Assembly: GCA_900546915.1 (NCBI GenBank)
Contig: UREY01000010.1
Span: forward strand, 5,498 to 69,497
Reading direction: 5' to 3'
Source: an uncultured Eubacteriales bacterium
GTDB lineage: Bacteria > Bacillota > Clostridia > Oscillospirales > Oscillospiraceae
DNA: 64,000 nt
Part shown: positions 24,997-33,492 of the stretch, one piece after another
Numbering within the stretch: the first letter of the stretch is position 1
Layout: every line of letters begins with the position of its first letter
Made by a program: the position numbers and the translations under genes
Notes under the pieces: model-generated
What the model was told of the DNA's origin: nothing
Databases searched by the model: none
What the model saw: the letters and a program-made list of their open reading frames with translations, nothing else

Positions 24997-26288
24997 ACAG
25001 GGCAGGGGGCGGTTTGACATCCCAAACAGCCTGGACCATGGGCAGCAGAGCCTGTACGTCGCTGATCCACCTGGCGGTGGGGGTGGCGGCAGCCCGGATT
25101 TTGGGCCCGGAAGGCTATGGGCAGATTCAGTATGCTGTGGCTTTGTCGGGAATGCTGATGCCGCTGTGTACATTGGGACTACGCGATGTGCTGGTTCCGG
25201 AGCTGGTGCGGTGCCCCCGAAATGGGGGAGCTGTGGTGGGCTCTGCCGTGGTCATGCGCCTGGTAGCCTCTTTGGGTGCAGTGGGGCTGTGTGCGCTGGG
25301 GACCTGGCTGGACAGTCCGGCTCAGGGAAACGCTGCAGTTGTTTTGCTTTACAGCATCAGCCTGATTCCGGCGGCCCTGGAACCGTTGGGAGACTGGTTC
25401 CGAGCGGAGCTCCGGACGGCGGTTCCCGCTGTAGCAGCCTGTGTGGCTGCGGCAGGGGCCGGACTGTGCCAGGTGGGCCTGCTTCGGGCAGGAATGGGAG
25501 CCGGTTGGTTTGCTTTGGCCCATAGCCTGGAGGCATTGGGTGCCGGGTTGCTGCTGGCTTACCGGCGCGGCCCCCACCGGCGCCTGTTGCGATGGGACGG
25601 GGAACGGGGCCGGGCGCTGTTTCAAAAAAGTCGCCATTATATTTTCTCCGGCTTTCTGGTAGCCCTGTATGGACGGGTGGACCGATTGATTCTGCAGAAG
25701 ATGCTGGGACAGGAGGCGGTGGGACTGTATGCAGTGGCCGCTTCGGTCAGCACGATGTGGACTTTAGTTCCGGCGGCTTTGGTGGAGGCGGCCCGGCCTG
25801 CGATTCTAAGCCGCCGGGACCGGAGTCCGGATGACTTCCGGCAGGGACTTGCCCGGCTGTACAGCCTTATCTGGTACGGCTCCTGCCTGGCTGCAGCGGG
25901 CATTTGCCTTCTGTCCCGGCCTTTGCTGTTGTTTTTGTACGGCGAAGCTTATTTACCGGCCTGGCCCGCTCTGTGTATCTGCGCCTGGTGCCCGGCTTTC
26001 TCTTATTTGGGGACGGCCAGGAGTATCTTTCTGGCAGCGCACAACGACTACCGGTATGAAAAATATGTGGCGGGCATCGGGGTAGCGTCCAATTTGATTT
26101 TCCATGGGGTGTTGACCACCAGATGGGGGATTTGGGGAGCGGCTTTGGCTGCCCTTTTGACCCAGGCTGTGACCAATGTGGGCGCGGGCTGCTGCATTCC
26201 CGCCCTGCGGGAAAACAGTCGGCTGATCTGGGAGGGAATGAAATTCCGGACCTTGCGCATGGCTCTGGCGGAGTGGAAAAGGAGTTAA
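24993..26288 (+). CDS. Oligosaccharide flippase (Wzx/MATE-like)
   Basis: The 431-residue polytopic membrane protein starts with an amphipathic segment and AWTMGSRACTSLIHL, then AARILGPEGYGQIQYA, a classic Wzx/PST N-terminal motif. RVDRLILQKMLGQEAVGLYAVA in the middle and LFLYGEAYLPAWPAL later also fit. It should flip undecaprenyl-linked repeat units across the membrane. ATG at 24993 overlaps the preceding stop; GTG at 24984 is an alternative. Confidence 0.87.
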   Translation: MNRAGGGLTSQTAWTMGSRACTSLIHLAVGVAAARILGPEGYGQIQYAVALSGMLMPLCTLGLRDVLVPELVRCPRNGGAVVGSAVVMRLVASLGAVGLCALGTWLDSPAQGNAAVVLLYSISLIPAALEPLGDWFRAELRTAVPAVAACVAAAGAGLCQVGLLRAGMGAGWFALAHSLEALGAGLLLAYRRGPHRRLLRWDGERGRALFQKSRHYIFSGFLVALYGRVDRLILQKMLGQEAVGLYAVAASVSTMWTLVPAALVEAARPAILSRRDRSPDDFRQGLARLYSLIWYGSCLAAAGICLLSRPLLLFLYGEAYLPAWPALCICAWCPAFSYLGTARSIFLAAHNDYRYEKYVAGIGVASNLIFHGVLTTRWGIWGAALAALLTQAVTNVGAGCCIPALRENSRLIWEGMKFRTLRMALAEWKRS

Positions 26289-26292
26289 TTGT

Positions 26293-26988
26293 ATGGAAGA
26301 GACGGTTTTGACGCCCCGGGAACTGCTGCAGTCCATCAAACGGCGGCTGCTCTGGATTTTGTTGTCTGCCGTACTGGCCGGAATCCTGGCCGTTTTCCTC
26401 GGCCGGATCTGTTGGCCGCCCCAGTATACGGCTACCGGCTCATTTTATGTCTATTTTCCCGGCGGAGAAACTGCCGATCCGGCGACGGCTTCCGCTGCCC
26501 TGTCCGCGTCCCAGAAGCTGGTCCGCACATGCCTGGTGCTTTTGAAAAGCGATCGGGTATTGGAGCAGGCGACAAGCCGGATGGGGCCGGGCTATACACC
26601 GGAGGACTTGCGGCGTATGCTGTCCGCCGTATGTCTGGAGGAGACGGAGGCGCTTTCCATTTCCGTCACCCATGAAGATCCCCAGACGGCAATGGAAATG
26701 GTCAACGCCATTTTAGATACGGCGCCGGCGGAAATTCTCCGGATTGTACATACAGGCGGAATGGAAATTATCGACCGGGCCGGCTTGCCGGAGCGACCGG
26801 ATGCCCCCTCCGCCTGGCAAAACGGCGTTTTGGGGGCGTTTCTCGGCGCTCTTGTGGCGTGTCTGGTTTCGGTATGGGCCGGCTTTGGTGAGAAAAAACG
26901 CCGGCTATCCCGGCTCCGGCGAAGGCCGGGAGGCAGATTTTCCCCCCACGACGAGGCTATCCAAGCGTCACGTCCAGGATCATCATGA
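26293..26988 (+). CDS. Wzz/CpsC-like polysaccharide chain-length determinant
   Basis: The 231-residue protein has two transmembrane segments (about 18-38 and 178-198) enclosing an extracytoplasmic domain, the Wzz/YveK/CpsC layout. The segment near the second helix has the proline-rich RAGLPERPDAPSA expected of the family. No tyrosine kinase partner (CpsD/YwqD) is present in the window. Its 3' end overlaps the convergent ZIP gene by 32 bases, and its C-terminal tail looks basic and low in conservation. Confidence 0.8.
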   Translation: MEETVLTPRELLQSIKRRLLWILLSAVLAGILAVFLGRICWPPQYTATGSFYVYFPGGETADPATASAALSASQKLVRTCLVLLKSDRVLEQATSRMGPGYTPEDLRRMLSAVCLEETEALSISVTHEDPQTAMEMVNAILDTAPAEILRIVHTGGMEIIDRAGLPERPDAPSAWQNGVLGAFLGALVACLVSVWAGFGEKKRRLSRLRRRPGGRFSPHDEAIQASRPGSS

Positions 26989-27739
26989 GGGTAAAACCCG
27001 CGGCGAAAAAAACGGCGCCCAGATTGGAATGGCGGCCTTGGGAGGTTTCCGGGATCAGCTCTTCTACCACGACATAGATCATGGCCCCGGCGGCCAAACT
27101 CAACAGGTAGGGCAGAACCGGGACGACCCAGGGCGCAGCCAGTATGGTGAGCAACGCACCGGCCGGTTCTACGACCCCGGATAGTACGCCGTAGATAAAC
27201 GAACGAAATTTTCCTGCGCCGGATGCCCGCATGGGCATGGAGATGATGGCTCCCTCGGGGAAATTTTGAATGGCGATACCCAGCGAGAGAGCCAGGGCGC
27301 TTGCGGAGGAGAGCTCGGGACTGCCGGCTTGGAGACCGGCGTATACCACACCTACGGCCATCCCTTCCGGCAGGTTGTGCAGGGTAACCGCCAGGACCAG
27401 CATGGCCGTTTTGCCCAGAACCGTTTTGGGACCTTCCGCCTGTCTGCTGTTCATATGCAGATGGGGGATGATTCGATCCAGCAGAAGCAAAAAGAGAATA
27501 CCGAGCCAAAATCCCCCGGCGGCCGGGAAGACGGCCCAAGGCCCCATGCGGGCGGCCTGCTCCATGGCGGGAATGAGCAGACTCCAAACAGACGCTGCGA
27601 CCATCACGCCGGCGGCGAAGCCGGTCAGACCTCGCTGGATCAAAGGATGTGGGGACTTACCCAGGAAAAATACACTGGAAGCGCCCAGAGATGTGCCGAG
27701 AAACGGGATGAGAATGCCCCGCCATGCAGCAAGAGACAT
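26957..27739 (-). CDS. ZIP family divalent metal transporter
   Basis: The 260-residue membrane protein has about eight helices. The conserved metal-binding helices are intact: VLAVTLHNLPEGMAVGV (HNLPEG) and GIAIQNFPEGAIIS (QNFPEG). A His-rich cytoplasmic stretch, IIPHLHMNS, lies between helices III and IV. Start ATG at 27739 is preceded by GGAGG nine bases away. Likely imports zinc or other divalent metals. Confidence 0.9.
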   Translation of the reverse strand: MSLAAWRGILIPFLGTSLGASSVFFLGKSPHPLIQRGLTGFAAGVMVAASVWSLLIPAMEQAARMGPWAVFPAAGGFWLGILFLLLLDRIIPHLHMNSRQAEGPKTVLGKTAMLVLAVTLHNLPEGMAVGVVYAGLQAGSPELSSASALALSLGIAIQNFPEGAIISMPMRASGAGKFRSFIYGVLSGVVEPAGALLTILAAPWVVPVLPYLLSLAAGAMIYVVVEELIPETSQGRHSNLGAVFFAAGFTLMMILDVTLG

Positions 27740-28129
27740 GAGAATATTCCTCCTTCCATATGGGTTCCGCCAGGCAGAGTGGAGAGACTCGTCCAATTCA
27801 TCCAGACCGGAAACGGCGCAGTACGGTTTGCCCGGCGGCGTGCGGCAGGCTCTTCATACACAGTATACCCTTTTACCGTCCTGTTCCGGGTGCGGCGGTA
27901 CAAAATTGTCCCTCTTTAGCAGATGTCTTTCACAAGAAAATCCAATATGTGTGGATTTTACCAGTCTCCGGGAAATCGGAAAAAATTTAGAAATTTATCC
28001 CTCCGGTGCGTTACAAGCCTCTGTAATTTGGGCATGCTGATTCTGTAGAACATACTGCATCAGAATCGCCGAGAAACAGGAATACCGGCGCCCTTTAAGG
28101 GGAGGGCATTTGGCAGCATAGATTCAGAC
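27740..28129. other. Non-coding region between the ZIP gene and the cobalamin riboswitch promoter
   Basis: No supported gene. On the minus strand TATACT around 27860 could be the -10 of the ZIP gene, but no good -35 accompanies it. Two short hairpins are visible: AAAATCC/GGATTTT near 27933-27960, and TGATTCTG/TCAGAATC near 28037-28070. Their roles are unknown. Confidence 0.4.
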
Positions 28130-28157
28130 TTGCTTTTTTTAGAGCAAATGGTATAAT
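28130..28157 (+). promoter_or_regulatory. Promoter upstream of the cobalamin riboswitch
   Basis: TTGCTT (28130-28135), a 16-base spacer and TATAAT (28152-28157) lie just upstream of the riboswitch. Confidence 0.65.
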
Positions 28158-28164
28158 AAATGCG

Positions 28165-28428
28165 AATCAAAGGGATGTGGCCCCGGGGACGCTTTGGTGA
28201 CTTCGGGGGTAAAAGGGAATGGGGTGAAAGGCCCCGCGCGATCCGGCGCTGTAAGTGCTGAGAAGCCCGTCCGTTGGCGAGAGCCGGTCATTGGGGAAAC
28301 CTGAGAAGGCAGGACGGCGCTTTGCCTGAGGCACAAGTCAGAAGACCGACATCCGGCGTTGCCGTGGTAGCACGGCCTTTTGTACGCGGAAAACCGGCCG
28401 TGGCAGCTCTGTGGCTGCCACGGTTTTT
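28165..28428 (+). ncRNA. Cobalamin (adenosylcobalamin) riboswitch with terminator
   Basis: The conserved core is readable: GGGTAAAAGGGAAT at about 28186-28200, GGTGAAA, GCGCTGTAAGTGCTGAGAAG, then GTCATTGGGGAAACCTGAGAAGGC (28288-28311), and the B12 box AAGTCAGAAGACCGAC (28335-28350). An expression platform follows: GCCGTG/CACGGC hairpin at about 28361-28379, then an intrinsic terminator, CCGTGGCAGC (28398-28407) paired with GCTGCCACGG (28414-28423) and TTTTT. When cobalamin is plentiful the terminator should stop transcription of the ECF transporter genes downstream. Confidence 0.9.
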
Positions 28429-28633
28429 CGTGCGGAGAAAATCCCTGCTGTTGTAGTTTGTCTCCGCTCTCAGCCCGCATTCTGAAAGCTTTTGCTGCAT
28501 TTTTGCCATATTCCGAAAGGCCTGTTTACCACCGGTTGATTCTGCCGGTGCATCCTGGCGGCTGGATATGTGAGGAAGCGGCTGCGGAAAGGAAATTGGA
28601 AAGGGTCTTCCCAAAAGATAGGTGAAAGTGTTC

Positions 28634-29524
28634 ATGCAAAGCAAAGATGCTTTTTCTGCTTACCACCCAGTGGTGAATTTTTTATATTTTGCTCTGGTGC
28701 TGTTGTTTTCTATGTTTTTACTGCATCCGCTTTGTTTGGCGGTTTCCCTGACGGGCGCAGTGTGGTATGCTGTGATTTTGCGAGGGAAGCGGGCGGTATG
28801 GCGTAGTCTTCGGTGTATCTTGCCTGTGTTTGTGTTGGCTGTGGGGCTCAATCCGCTGTTTAACCACACGGGGGACACCGTTTTATGTTACCTGTTTTCA
28901 GACAATCCCCTGACATGGGAGAGTGTTGCGTACGGCTTTGCCGCCGGTACGATGCTGGTGTCCGTATTGCTGTGGTTTCAATGCTACAATGCGGTGATGA
29001 CTTCGGATAAATTCATTTATCTGTTTGGCCGGAGGATTCCTGCGTTGTCTCTGGTCCTCAGTATGGCATTGCGGTTTGTCCCCAGGTTTCAGGTGCAGCT
29101 GGCTGCCGTCACGGAGGCGCAGAAATCCATAGGGCGGGATATATCCCAGGGAAAGGGATGGCAAAAGGTCCGCAACGCTGTGGCCGTGTTATCGATTCTG
29201 GTTACCTGGGCGTTGGAAAACGCCATGGATACGGCTGACAGTATGAAAAGCCGGGGATACGGCCTGCCGGGCCGCACGGCCTTTTCCGTATACCGGATGG
29301 ACAGCCGGGACAAAGCGGCTTTGCTATGGCTGGGGTTTTGCGGGTATTATGTCCTGCTGGGCGCTTGGGCGGGCGGGATGAAATTTGTGTATTTTCCCGT
29401 GCTGCAAGGCGTTCCGTTGACGCCGTTTCCCGTCAGCTTTTTCCTGGCTTATCTGGCGCTGTCTCTGACCCCGGTTCTCATCCATGGTAGTTCCGCATTC
29501 CGTTGGCGGAAACAGGCGGTGTAA
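28634..29524 (+). CDS. ECF transporter transmembrane component (EcfT)
   Basis: The protein has about 296 residues and several membrane helices. It begins with AFSAYHPVVNFLYF (a CbiQ/EcfT-type start) and carries the coupling-helix motif DSMKSRGYGLPGRT near residue 207. EcfT links the two ATPases to the substrate-binding S component. ATG at 28634 is preferred (AGGTGA nine bases upstream); GTG at 28622 is in frame too. The cobalamin riboswitch upstream points to uptake of cobalamin or a corrinoid precursor. Confidence 0.87.
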   Translation: MQSKDAFSAYHPVVNFLYFALVLLFSMFLLHPLCLAVSLTGAVWYAVILRGKRAVWRSLRCILPVFVLAVGLNPLFNHTGDTVLCYLFSDNPLTWESVAYGFAAGTMLVSVLLWFQCYNAVMTSDKFIYLFGRRIPALSLVLSMALRFVPRFQVQLAAVTEAQKSIGRDISQGKGWQKVRNAVAVLSILVTWALENAMDTADSMKSRGYGLPGRTAFSVYRMDSRDKAALLWLGFCGYYVLLGAWAGGMKFVYFPVLQGVPLTPFPVSFFLAYLALSLTPVLIHGSSAFRWRKQAV

Positions 29525-29537
29525 GGAGGATGCTTGG

Positions 29538-30083
29538 ATGGCAATCATGCAGATAGAAGAAAAGAAAATTCAGGTTCCCGTGTCGGATTTTTTCAGAGAT
29601 GGGGTTAATGTGCCCAAATTTCTCTCGTACTGTCGGGAATGCCCCAATTATGGCAAGCGATGGTCTTGCCCGCCTTTGTCTGTGGACCCCGAACAGGTGT
29701 GGCTGCGCTTTGATCTGCTGTGGCTGTGGGGCAGAATTTTGTATTTGTCTCCAGGGACCACCCAGGAAGAGGCGAACCTTCTGCTTTCCGGGGAAAAGGA
29801 AAAGCTTTTGACGGAACTGCTTCAGAAGGAGGCTGAAATTCCCGGCGCGTGGGCGCTGTCCGCCGGGACCTGTCAGGTGTGCGGCGCCGGTTGTACCCGT
29901 GAGCAGGGGGCGCCCTGCCGCCATCCGGAGCAGATGCGCTATTCCATAGAGGCCCTAGGTGGAGATGTGTCTTTTGCTACAAAGCGCTATTTCCAGAAAG
30001 AGCTTTTGTGGGGAAGCGGCGGGATGGCGCCGGCGTACCAGATGCTGGTAGGGGGATTGCTTTTGCCGCCTGAGAAGCGGTAG
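29538..30083 (+). CDS. DUF2284 family putative metal-binding protein
   Basis: The 181-residue soluble protein has two cysteine clusters: CRECPNYGKRWSCPP (residues about 32-46) and CQVCGAGCTREQGAPCRHPEQMR (about 112-134), the DUF2284 hallmarks and compatible with a metal or Fe-S site. The function is not established. Its position between EcfT and the EcfA/S fusion, under a cobalamin riboswitch, suggests a role in corrinoid handling, such as redox processing (inference). GGAGG lies eight bases before ATG 29538. Confidence 0.83.
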   Translation: MAIMQIEEKKIQVPVSDFFRDGVNVPKFLSYCRECPNYGKRWSCPPLSVDPEQVWLRFDLLWLWGRILYLSPGTTQEEANLLLSGEKEKLLTELLQKEAEIPGAWALSAGTCQVCGAGCTREQGAPCRHPEQMRYSIEALGGDVSFATKRYFQKELLWGSGGMAPAYQMLVGGLLLPPEKR

Positions 30084-30100
30084 AGGAGGGAGCAGAAACA

Positions 30101-32734
30101 TTGGATGAGCTGTTTCGCATAGAAAATTTGAGCTTTTCCTATCCGGATCAGACGGAGCGGGCTGTGGATGAGTTGAGTCTGACCATTCGGCAAGGGGATT
30201 TCTGGGTGTTTTGCGGCCCCTCCGGGTGCGGAAAATCCACCCTGCTGCGGCAGCTGAAAACGGTGCTGGCGCCCCATGGACGGCGCACCGGGGAGATTTT
30301 TTTTGAGGGCGTGCCGCTGGAGCAGGTAGAGCAGAGAAAGCAGGCCGGGGAGATTGGGTTTGTTCTCCAGTCCCCGGAGGACCAGGTGGTCACAGATCAG
30401 GTGTGGCATGAATTGGCTTTCGGGCTGGAGAGCCTGGGCTTTGACCAGGCAATCATCCGGCGGCGAGTGGCGGAGATGGCCTCGTTTTTTGGGATGGAGG
30501 ACTGGTTCTACCGGGATGTGGCCCAGCTTTCCGGCGGACAGAAGCAGCTGCTGAATTTGGCGTCTGTTATGGTCATGCAGCCGAAGGCGCTGATTCTGGA
30601 TGAGCCCACCAGCCAATTGGATCCCATAGCGGCTTCCGACTTTTTGGCCACCTTGGGAAAGATCAACCGAGAACTGGGGACGACCGTTTTGCTCACCGAG
30701 CACCGGCTGGAAGAGGCGTTCCCTCTGGCATCCGCAGTGATGGTGATGGACCGGGGACGCCGGTTGTGCACGGGTACTCCGGCGGAGGTGGGGCGGCAGT
30801 TGAAGCGCTCCGGCCACGGGATGTTTCTGGCGATGCCCACGCCCATGCGGGTTTGGGCGGCGGTGAAAACCGGGGAGCCCTGCCCGGTTACGGTCCGGGA
30901 GGGTCGGGATTTTCTCACAGCATTTGCAGAGAACAATCCGCTTCGACCGCTTCCGCCGCAGCCGCCCCCTGCCTGTGGGGAACAGATGGCGTTGGAGGTG
31001 CACGACGCATGGTTTCGGTATGAAAAGGACAGTCCCGATGTGGTGAAGGGCTTGCAGCTGACCGTCCGGCGGGGGGAATTTTTGGCCATTTTGGGGGGCA
31101 ATGGTACAGGGAAAACCACGACCTTGCGGCTCCTGTCGGGCCTGAAGAAGCCGTATCGGGGTTCCGTAACACGAAACGGCGCGCTGGCGGCCTTGCCCCA
31201 AAATCCACAGGCCCTGTTTGTCAAGAAAACCGTCGGGGAGGACCTGCAGGAGGTCTTTCAGGGGACCAAGGTTTCGCCGGAGGAGCGGCAGGCGCGCATA
31301 CGCCGGGTGATTTGCCTGTGCCGGTTGGAGGAGCTTTGGAACCGGCACCCCTATGATCTGTCCGGTGGAGAACAGCAGCGGGCTGCTCTGGCGAAGGTGT
31401 TGCTGCTGCAGCCGGAAATTTTGCTGTTGGACGAGCCCACAAAGGGGTTGGACGCGGAATTTAAGCGGTGCTTTGCGGGGATTCTGGGAGACCTGCTGGG
31501 TCAAGGCGTGGCCATAGTCATGGTCAGCCATGATGTGGAATTCTGTGCCCGCTATGCCCACCGGTGCGCCTTGTTTTTTGACGGCAATGTCGTCACCCAG
31601 GCTTCGCCCAGAAAATTTTTCTCCGGCAATCGTTTTTACACCACCTCGGCCAATCGGATGGCCCGGAATCTGGAGCCGGAGGCGGTCACGGCGGAAGACT
31701 TGATTGCTCTCTGCGGCGGAACCCTTTCCCCGGAGCCGGAGGTGGAGCGTCTGGCGGCTGCGGAACCGGTGGAGGAGAGGCCGGAAAAGCGTCGGCTGCC
31801 CCGGTGGCGTAGGCTGATAGCGGGGATTGCGGCACTGGCGTCCTTGGCGCTGTTTGTTCGGATTGCGTATTTTACGGACATGACGGCGCTGCTCCAGGGG
31901 GGCGGCGTAACCAGTCAGGGAAGAGATCAGCTGGCCCTGTACGCGGGGTTGATTGGGGCGCTGTTTGTGTTTGCAGCGGCAATTGGCCGCCGTTCCAAAC
32001 CGCAGCTTCCGGTCAGAACGCCAAAGGGGAAACGAAAGCTGGCGAAACGAACGGTGGCGGCGGCAGTCATGATTCTGCTGCTGATCCCGGTGACGCTATA
32101 CGCAGGCGTTCACTATCTGGGAAACCGGAAATACTATGTGACGGCGCTTCTGGTGATGCTGGAGTGCATGCTGCCCTTCTTCCTGATCTTTGAAGGCCGC
32201 AAACCCCAGGCCAGGGAGTTGACTGTGGTGGCGGTGTTGTGCGCCATGGGTGTGGCAAGCCGGGCGGCCTTTTTTATGCTGCCTCAGTTTAAACCGGTTA
32301 TGGCGTTGACAATCCTGGCCGGTGTGGCCTTCGGCGGGGAGACGGGCTTTCTGGTGGGGGCTGTGACCATGCTGTTGTCCAACATGCTTTTCTCTCAGGG
32401 GCCATGGACGCCCTGGCAGATGTTTAGCATGGGAATCGCCGGTTTTTTGGCAGGGGTACTATTTCAAAAGGGACTCCTTCGCCGCAGCCGTGGGAGCCTA
32501 TGTGTCTTCGGCGCGTTGGCCGTTATCATCATTTACGGCGGCATCATGAATGCGACGTCCCTGTTGATGTGGAGCGACACCGTAAGCTGGGAGCTGCTGT
32601 TGCCCTATTATATTTCCGGCTTTCCCATGGACTGTGTGCACGCGGCGGCGACGGTTTTTTTCCTGTGGTTGGCAGGAGAGCCGATGCTGGAAAAGCTGGA
32701 ACGGATACAGGTCAAATACGGTCTGGTGGAATGA
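30101..32734 (+). CDS. ECF transporter fusion: two ATP-binding domains plus S component (EcfA-EcfA'-S)
   Basis: 877 residues. ATPase 1 at about 1-270 (Walker A GPSGCGKST, signature LSGGQKQ, Walker B LILDEPT). ATPase 2 at about 290-510 (GGNGTGKTT, LSGGEQQR, LLLDEPT). A linker follows, then a membrane part from about 570 with two N-terminal helices and an ECF S-like domain (AVLCAMGVASRAAF, AGVAFGGETGFLVGAVTMLLSNMLF). All three modules normally come as separate proteins. TTG at 30101 follows GAGGAGGGAG. With EcfT, this would be a complete importer for a cobalamin-type substrate; the riboswitch is the main evidence for substrate. Confidence 0.88.
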   Translation: MDELFRIENLSFSYPDQTERAVDELSLTIRQGDFWVFCGPSGCGKSTLLRQLKTVLAPHGRRTGEIFFEGVPLEQVEQRKQAGEIGFVLQSPEDQVVTDQVWHELAFGLESLGFDQAIIRRRVAEMASFFGMEDWFYRDVAQLSGGQKQLLNLASVMVMQPKALILDEPTSQLDPIAASDFLATLGKINRELGTTVLLTEHRLEEAFPLASAVMVMDRGRRLCTGTPAEVGRQLKRSGHGMFLAMPTPMRVWAAVKTGEPCPVTVREGRDFLTAFAENNPLRPLPPQPPPACGEQMALEVHDAWFRYEKDSPDVVKGLQLTVRRGEFLAILGGNGTGKTTTLRLLSGLKKPYRGSVTRNGALAALPQNPQALFVKKTVGEDLQEVFQGTKVSPEERQARIRRVICLCRLEELWNRHPYDLSGGEQQRAALAKVLLLQPEILLLDEPTKGLDAEFKRCFAGILGDLLGQGVAIVMVSHDVEFCARYAHRCALFFDGNVVTQASPRKFFSGNRFYTTSANRMARNLEPEAVTAEDLIALCGGTLSPEPEVERLAAAEPVEERPEKRRLPRWRRLIAGIAALASLALFVRIAYFTDMTALLQGGGVTSQGRDQLALYAGLIGALFVFAAAIGRRSKPQLPVRTPKGKRKLAKRTVAAAVMILLLIPVTLYAGVHYLGNRKYYVTALLVMLECMLPFFLIFEGRKPQARELTVVAVLCAMGVASRAAFFMLPQFKPVMALTILAGVAFGGETGFLVGAVTMLLSNMLFSQGPWTPWQMFSMGIAGFLAGVLFQKGLLRRSRGSLCVFGALAVIIIYGGIMNATSLLMWSDTVSWELLLPYYISGFPMDCVHAAATVFFLWLAGEPMLEKLERIQVKYGLVE

Positions 32735-32739
32735 CCGGC

Positions 32740-32781
32740 GGACAGCCTCGAATTGGTTTGCGGTTCGGGGCTGTCCTTTTT
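32740..32781 (+). terminator. Rho-independent terminator of the ECF operon
   Basis: GGACAGCC (32740-32747) pairs with GGCTGTCC (32769-32776), with internal pairing of CGAA/TTCG in the loop region, followed by TTTTT. Confidence 0.8.
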
Positions 32782-32918
32782 GATGCAAGCCGGGGCGTTT
32801 TTCCGTTTTGGCGGATCCCCGGATGGGAAATAGAGGAGCCGGCGCCGGCGGCCGTGCTTCCCAGTTCCGGCGCGGGGAAGGGCGAGCGCAAAAAAGCAGG
32901 AAAAATAAAAAAATAGTG

Positions 32919-32947
32919 TTGACAAATCGAACCTCCCGTGATAGTAT
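32919..32947 (+). promoter_or_regulatory. Promoter of tRNA-Leu
   Basis: TTGACA (32919-32924), a 17-base spacer and TAGTAT (32942-32947), 38 bases before the tRNA. Confidence 0.7.
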
Positions 32948-32984
32948 AGGGAAGCGGTCAGGAATGACTGCGAAAATGAAAAAC

Positions 32985-33072
32985 GCGCGAGTGGTGGAAT
33001 TGGCAGACTCGCTAGATTCAGGTTCTAGTGTGCATTACGCACGTGCGGGTTCAAGTCCCGCCTCGCGCACCA
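32985..33072 (+). tRNA. tRNA-Leu (anticodon CAG)
   Basis: Acceptor stem GCGCGAG (32985-32991) pairs with CTCGCGC (33062-33068), followed by A and an encoded CCA. The anticodon stem CTAGA/TCTAG encloses TTCAGGT, giving anticodon CAG. The long variable arm (TGTGCATTACGCACG) marks a class II Leu tRNA. T-arm GCGGGTTCAAGTCCCGC is canonical. The genomic island begins directly downstream. Confidence 0.96.
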
Positions 33073-33091
33073 AACCCATATAATCCGAACC
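33048..33091 (+). repeat. Left att-like repeat (tRNA-Leu 3' end plus start of its terminator)
   Basis: GGTTC of the T-arm through CCAAACCCATATAATCCGAACC. An alignment by eye with 53832-53874 gives about 30 of 42 columns identical, with 18 of the last 20 matching (CCAAACC...ATCCGAA). Confidence 0.45.
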
Positions 33092-33134
33092 AGTTCTTCC
33101 CTGTGGGGGACGGGTTCGGATTATTTGTTTATTT
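33080..33134 (+). terminator. Terminator of tRNA-Leu
   Basis: ATAATCCGAACC (33080-33091) pairs perfectly with GGTTCGGATTAT (33113-33124), followed by a T-rich tract. A related hairpin, AATCCGAATC/GGTTCGGATT, occurs at the far end of the island (53865-53902). Confidence 0.85.
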
Positions 33135-33226
33135 CGAGAGATACGAAAACACCTATTTCCCGAACGGCGTGATAAAGCGCCCTGAATCCAAACCGCGAGG
33201 ATCGCGAAAGAAAAAGGCAGACAAGT

Positions 33227-33275
33227 AAAAACAGGCAAGGCAATCCCAAATCGGCGGATTGCCTTGCCTGTTTCT
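33227..33275. terminator. Strong hairpin terminator at the left end of the island
   Basis: An 18-base perfect inverted repeat, AAACAGGCAAGGCAATCC (33229-33246) and its complement (33256-33273), with a 9-base loop. Read on the minus strand it ends in TTTTT, so it terminates the leftward genes starting with mobC. It may also work on the plus strand, where TTTCT follows. Confidence 0.85.
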
Positions 33276-33283
33276 ATGTTTAG

Positions 33284-33472
33284 TCAGCGGCTTGCGCTGC
33301 AATTTTTTTCTGGTTTTTCTACCTGCTGCGCTTTCCATTCGGTAAATTCCCGCTGTCCTTCCTCACTCTCATAGAAGGCAAGAATATCGGGGAAAATGCA
33401 CCGCGCTATGATCTCAATTTCCCGTTGTGGAATTGAGGTGTTGTTTATCAATTTCTTCTTTCTGGCCAACAA
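33284..33472 (-). CDS. Small conserved-type island protein, unknown function
   Basis: A 62-residue hydrophilic protein with a basic start (LARKKK) and an acidic centre with FYESEEGQREFTEWK. I do not recognise a family by name. It is the last gene of the leftward replication/mobilisation block, 20 bases after the DnaC-like gene. TTG at 33472 (or the next TTG) is the probable start, with GAGGAG about seven bases upstream. No ATG is in frame. Confidence 0.55.
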   Translation of the reverse strand: MLARKKKLINNTSIPQREIEIIARCIFPDILAFYESEEGQREFTEWKAQQVEKPEKNCSASR

Positions 33473-33492
33473 ACGACTCCTCTCTCATGTAT

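Noticed and set aside
29987..31561. 524-codon minus-strand frame
   Set aside because: Antisense to the DUF2284 and ECF ATPase genes; no motif of its own.
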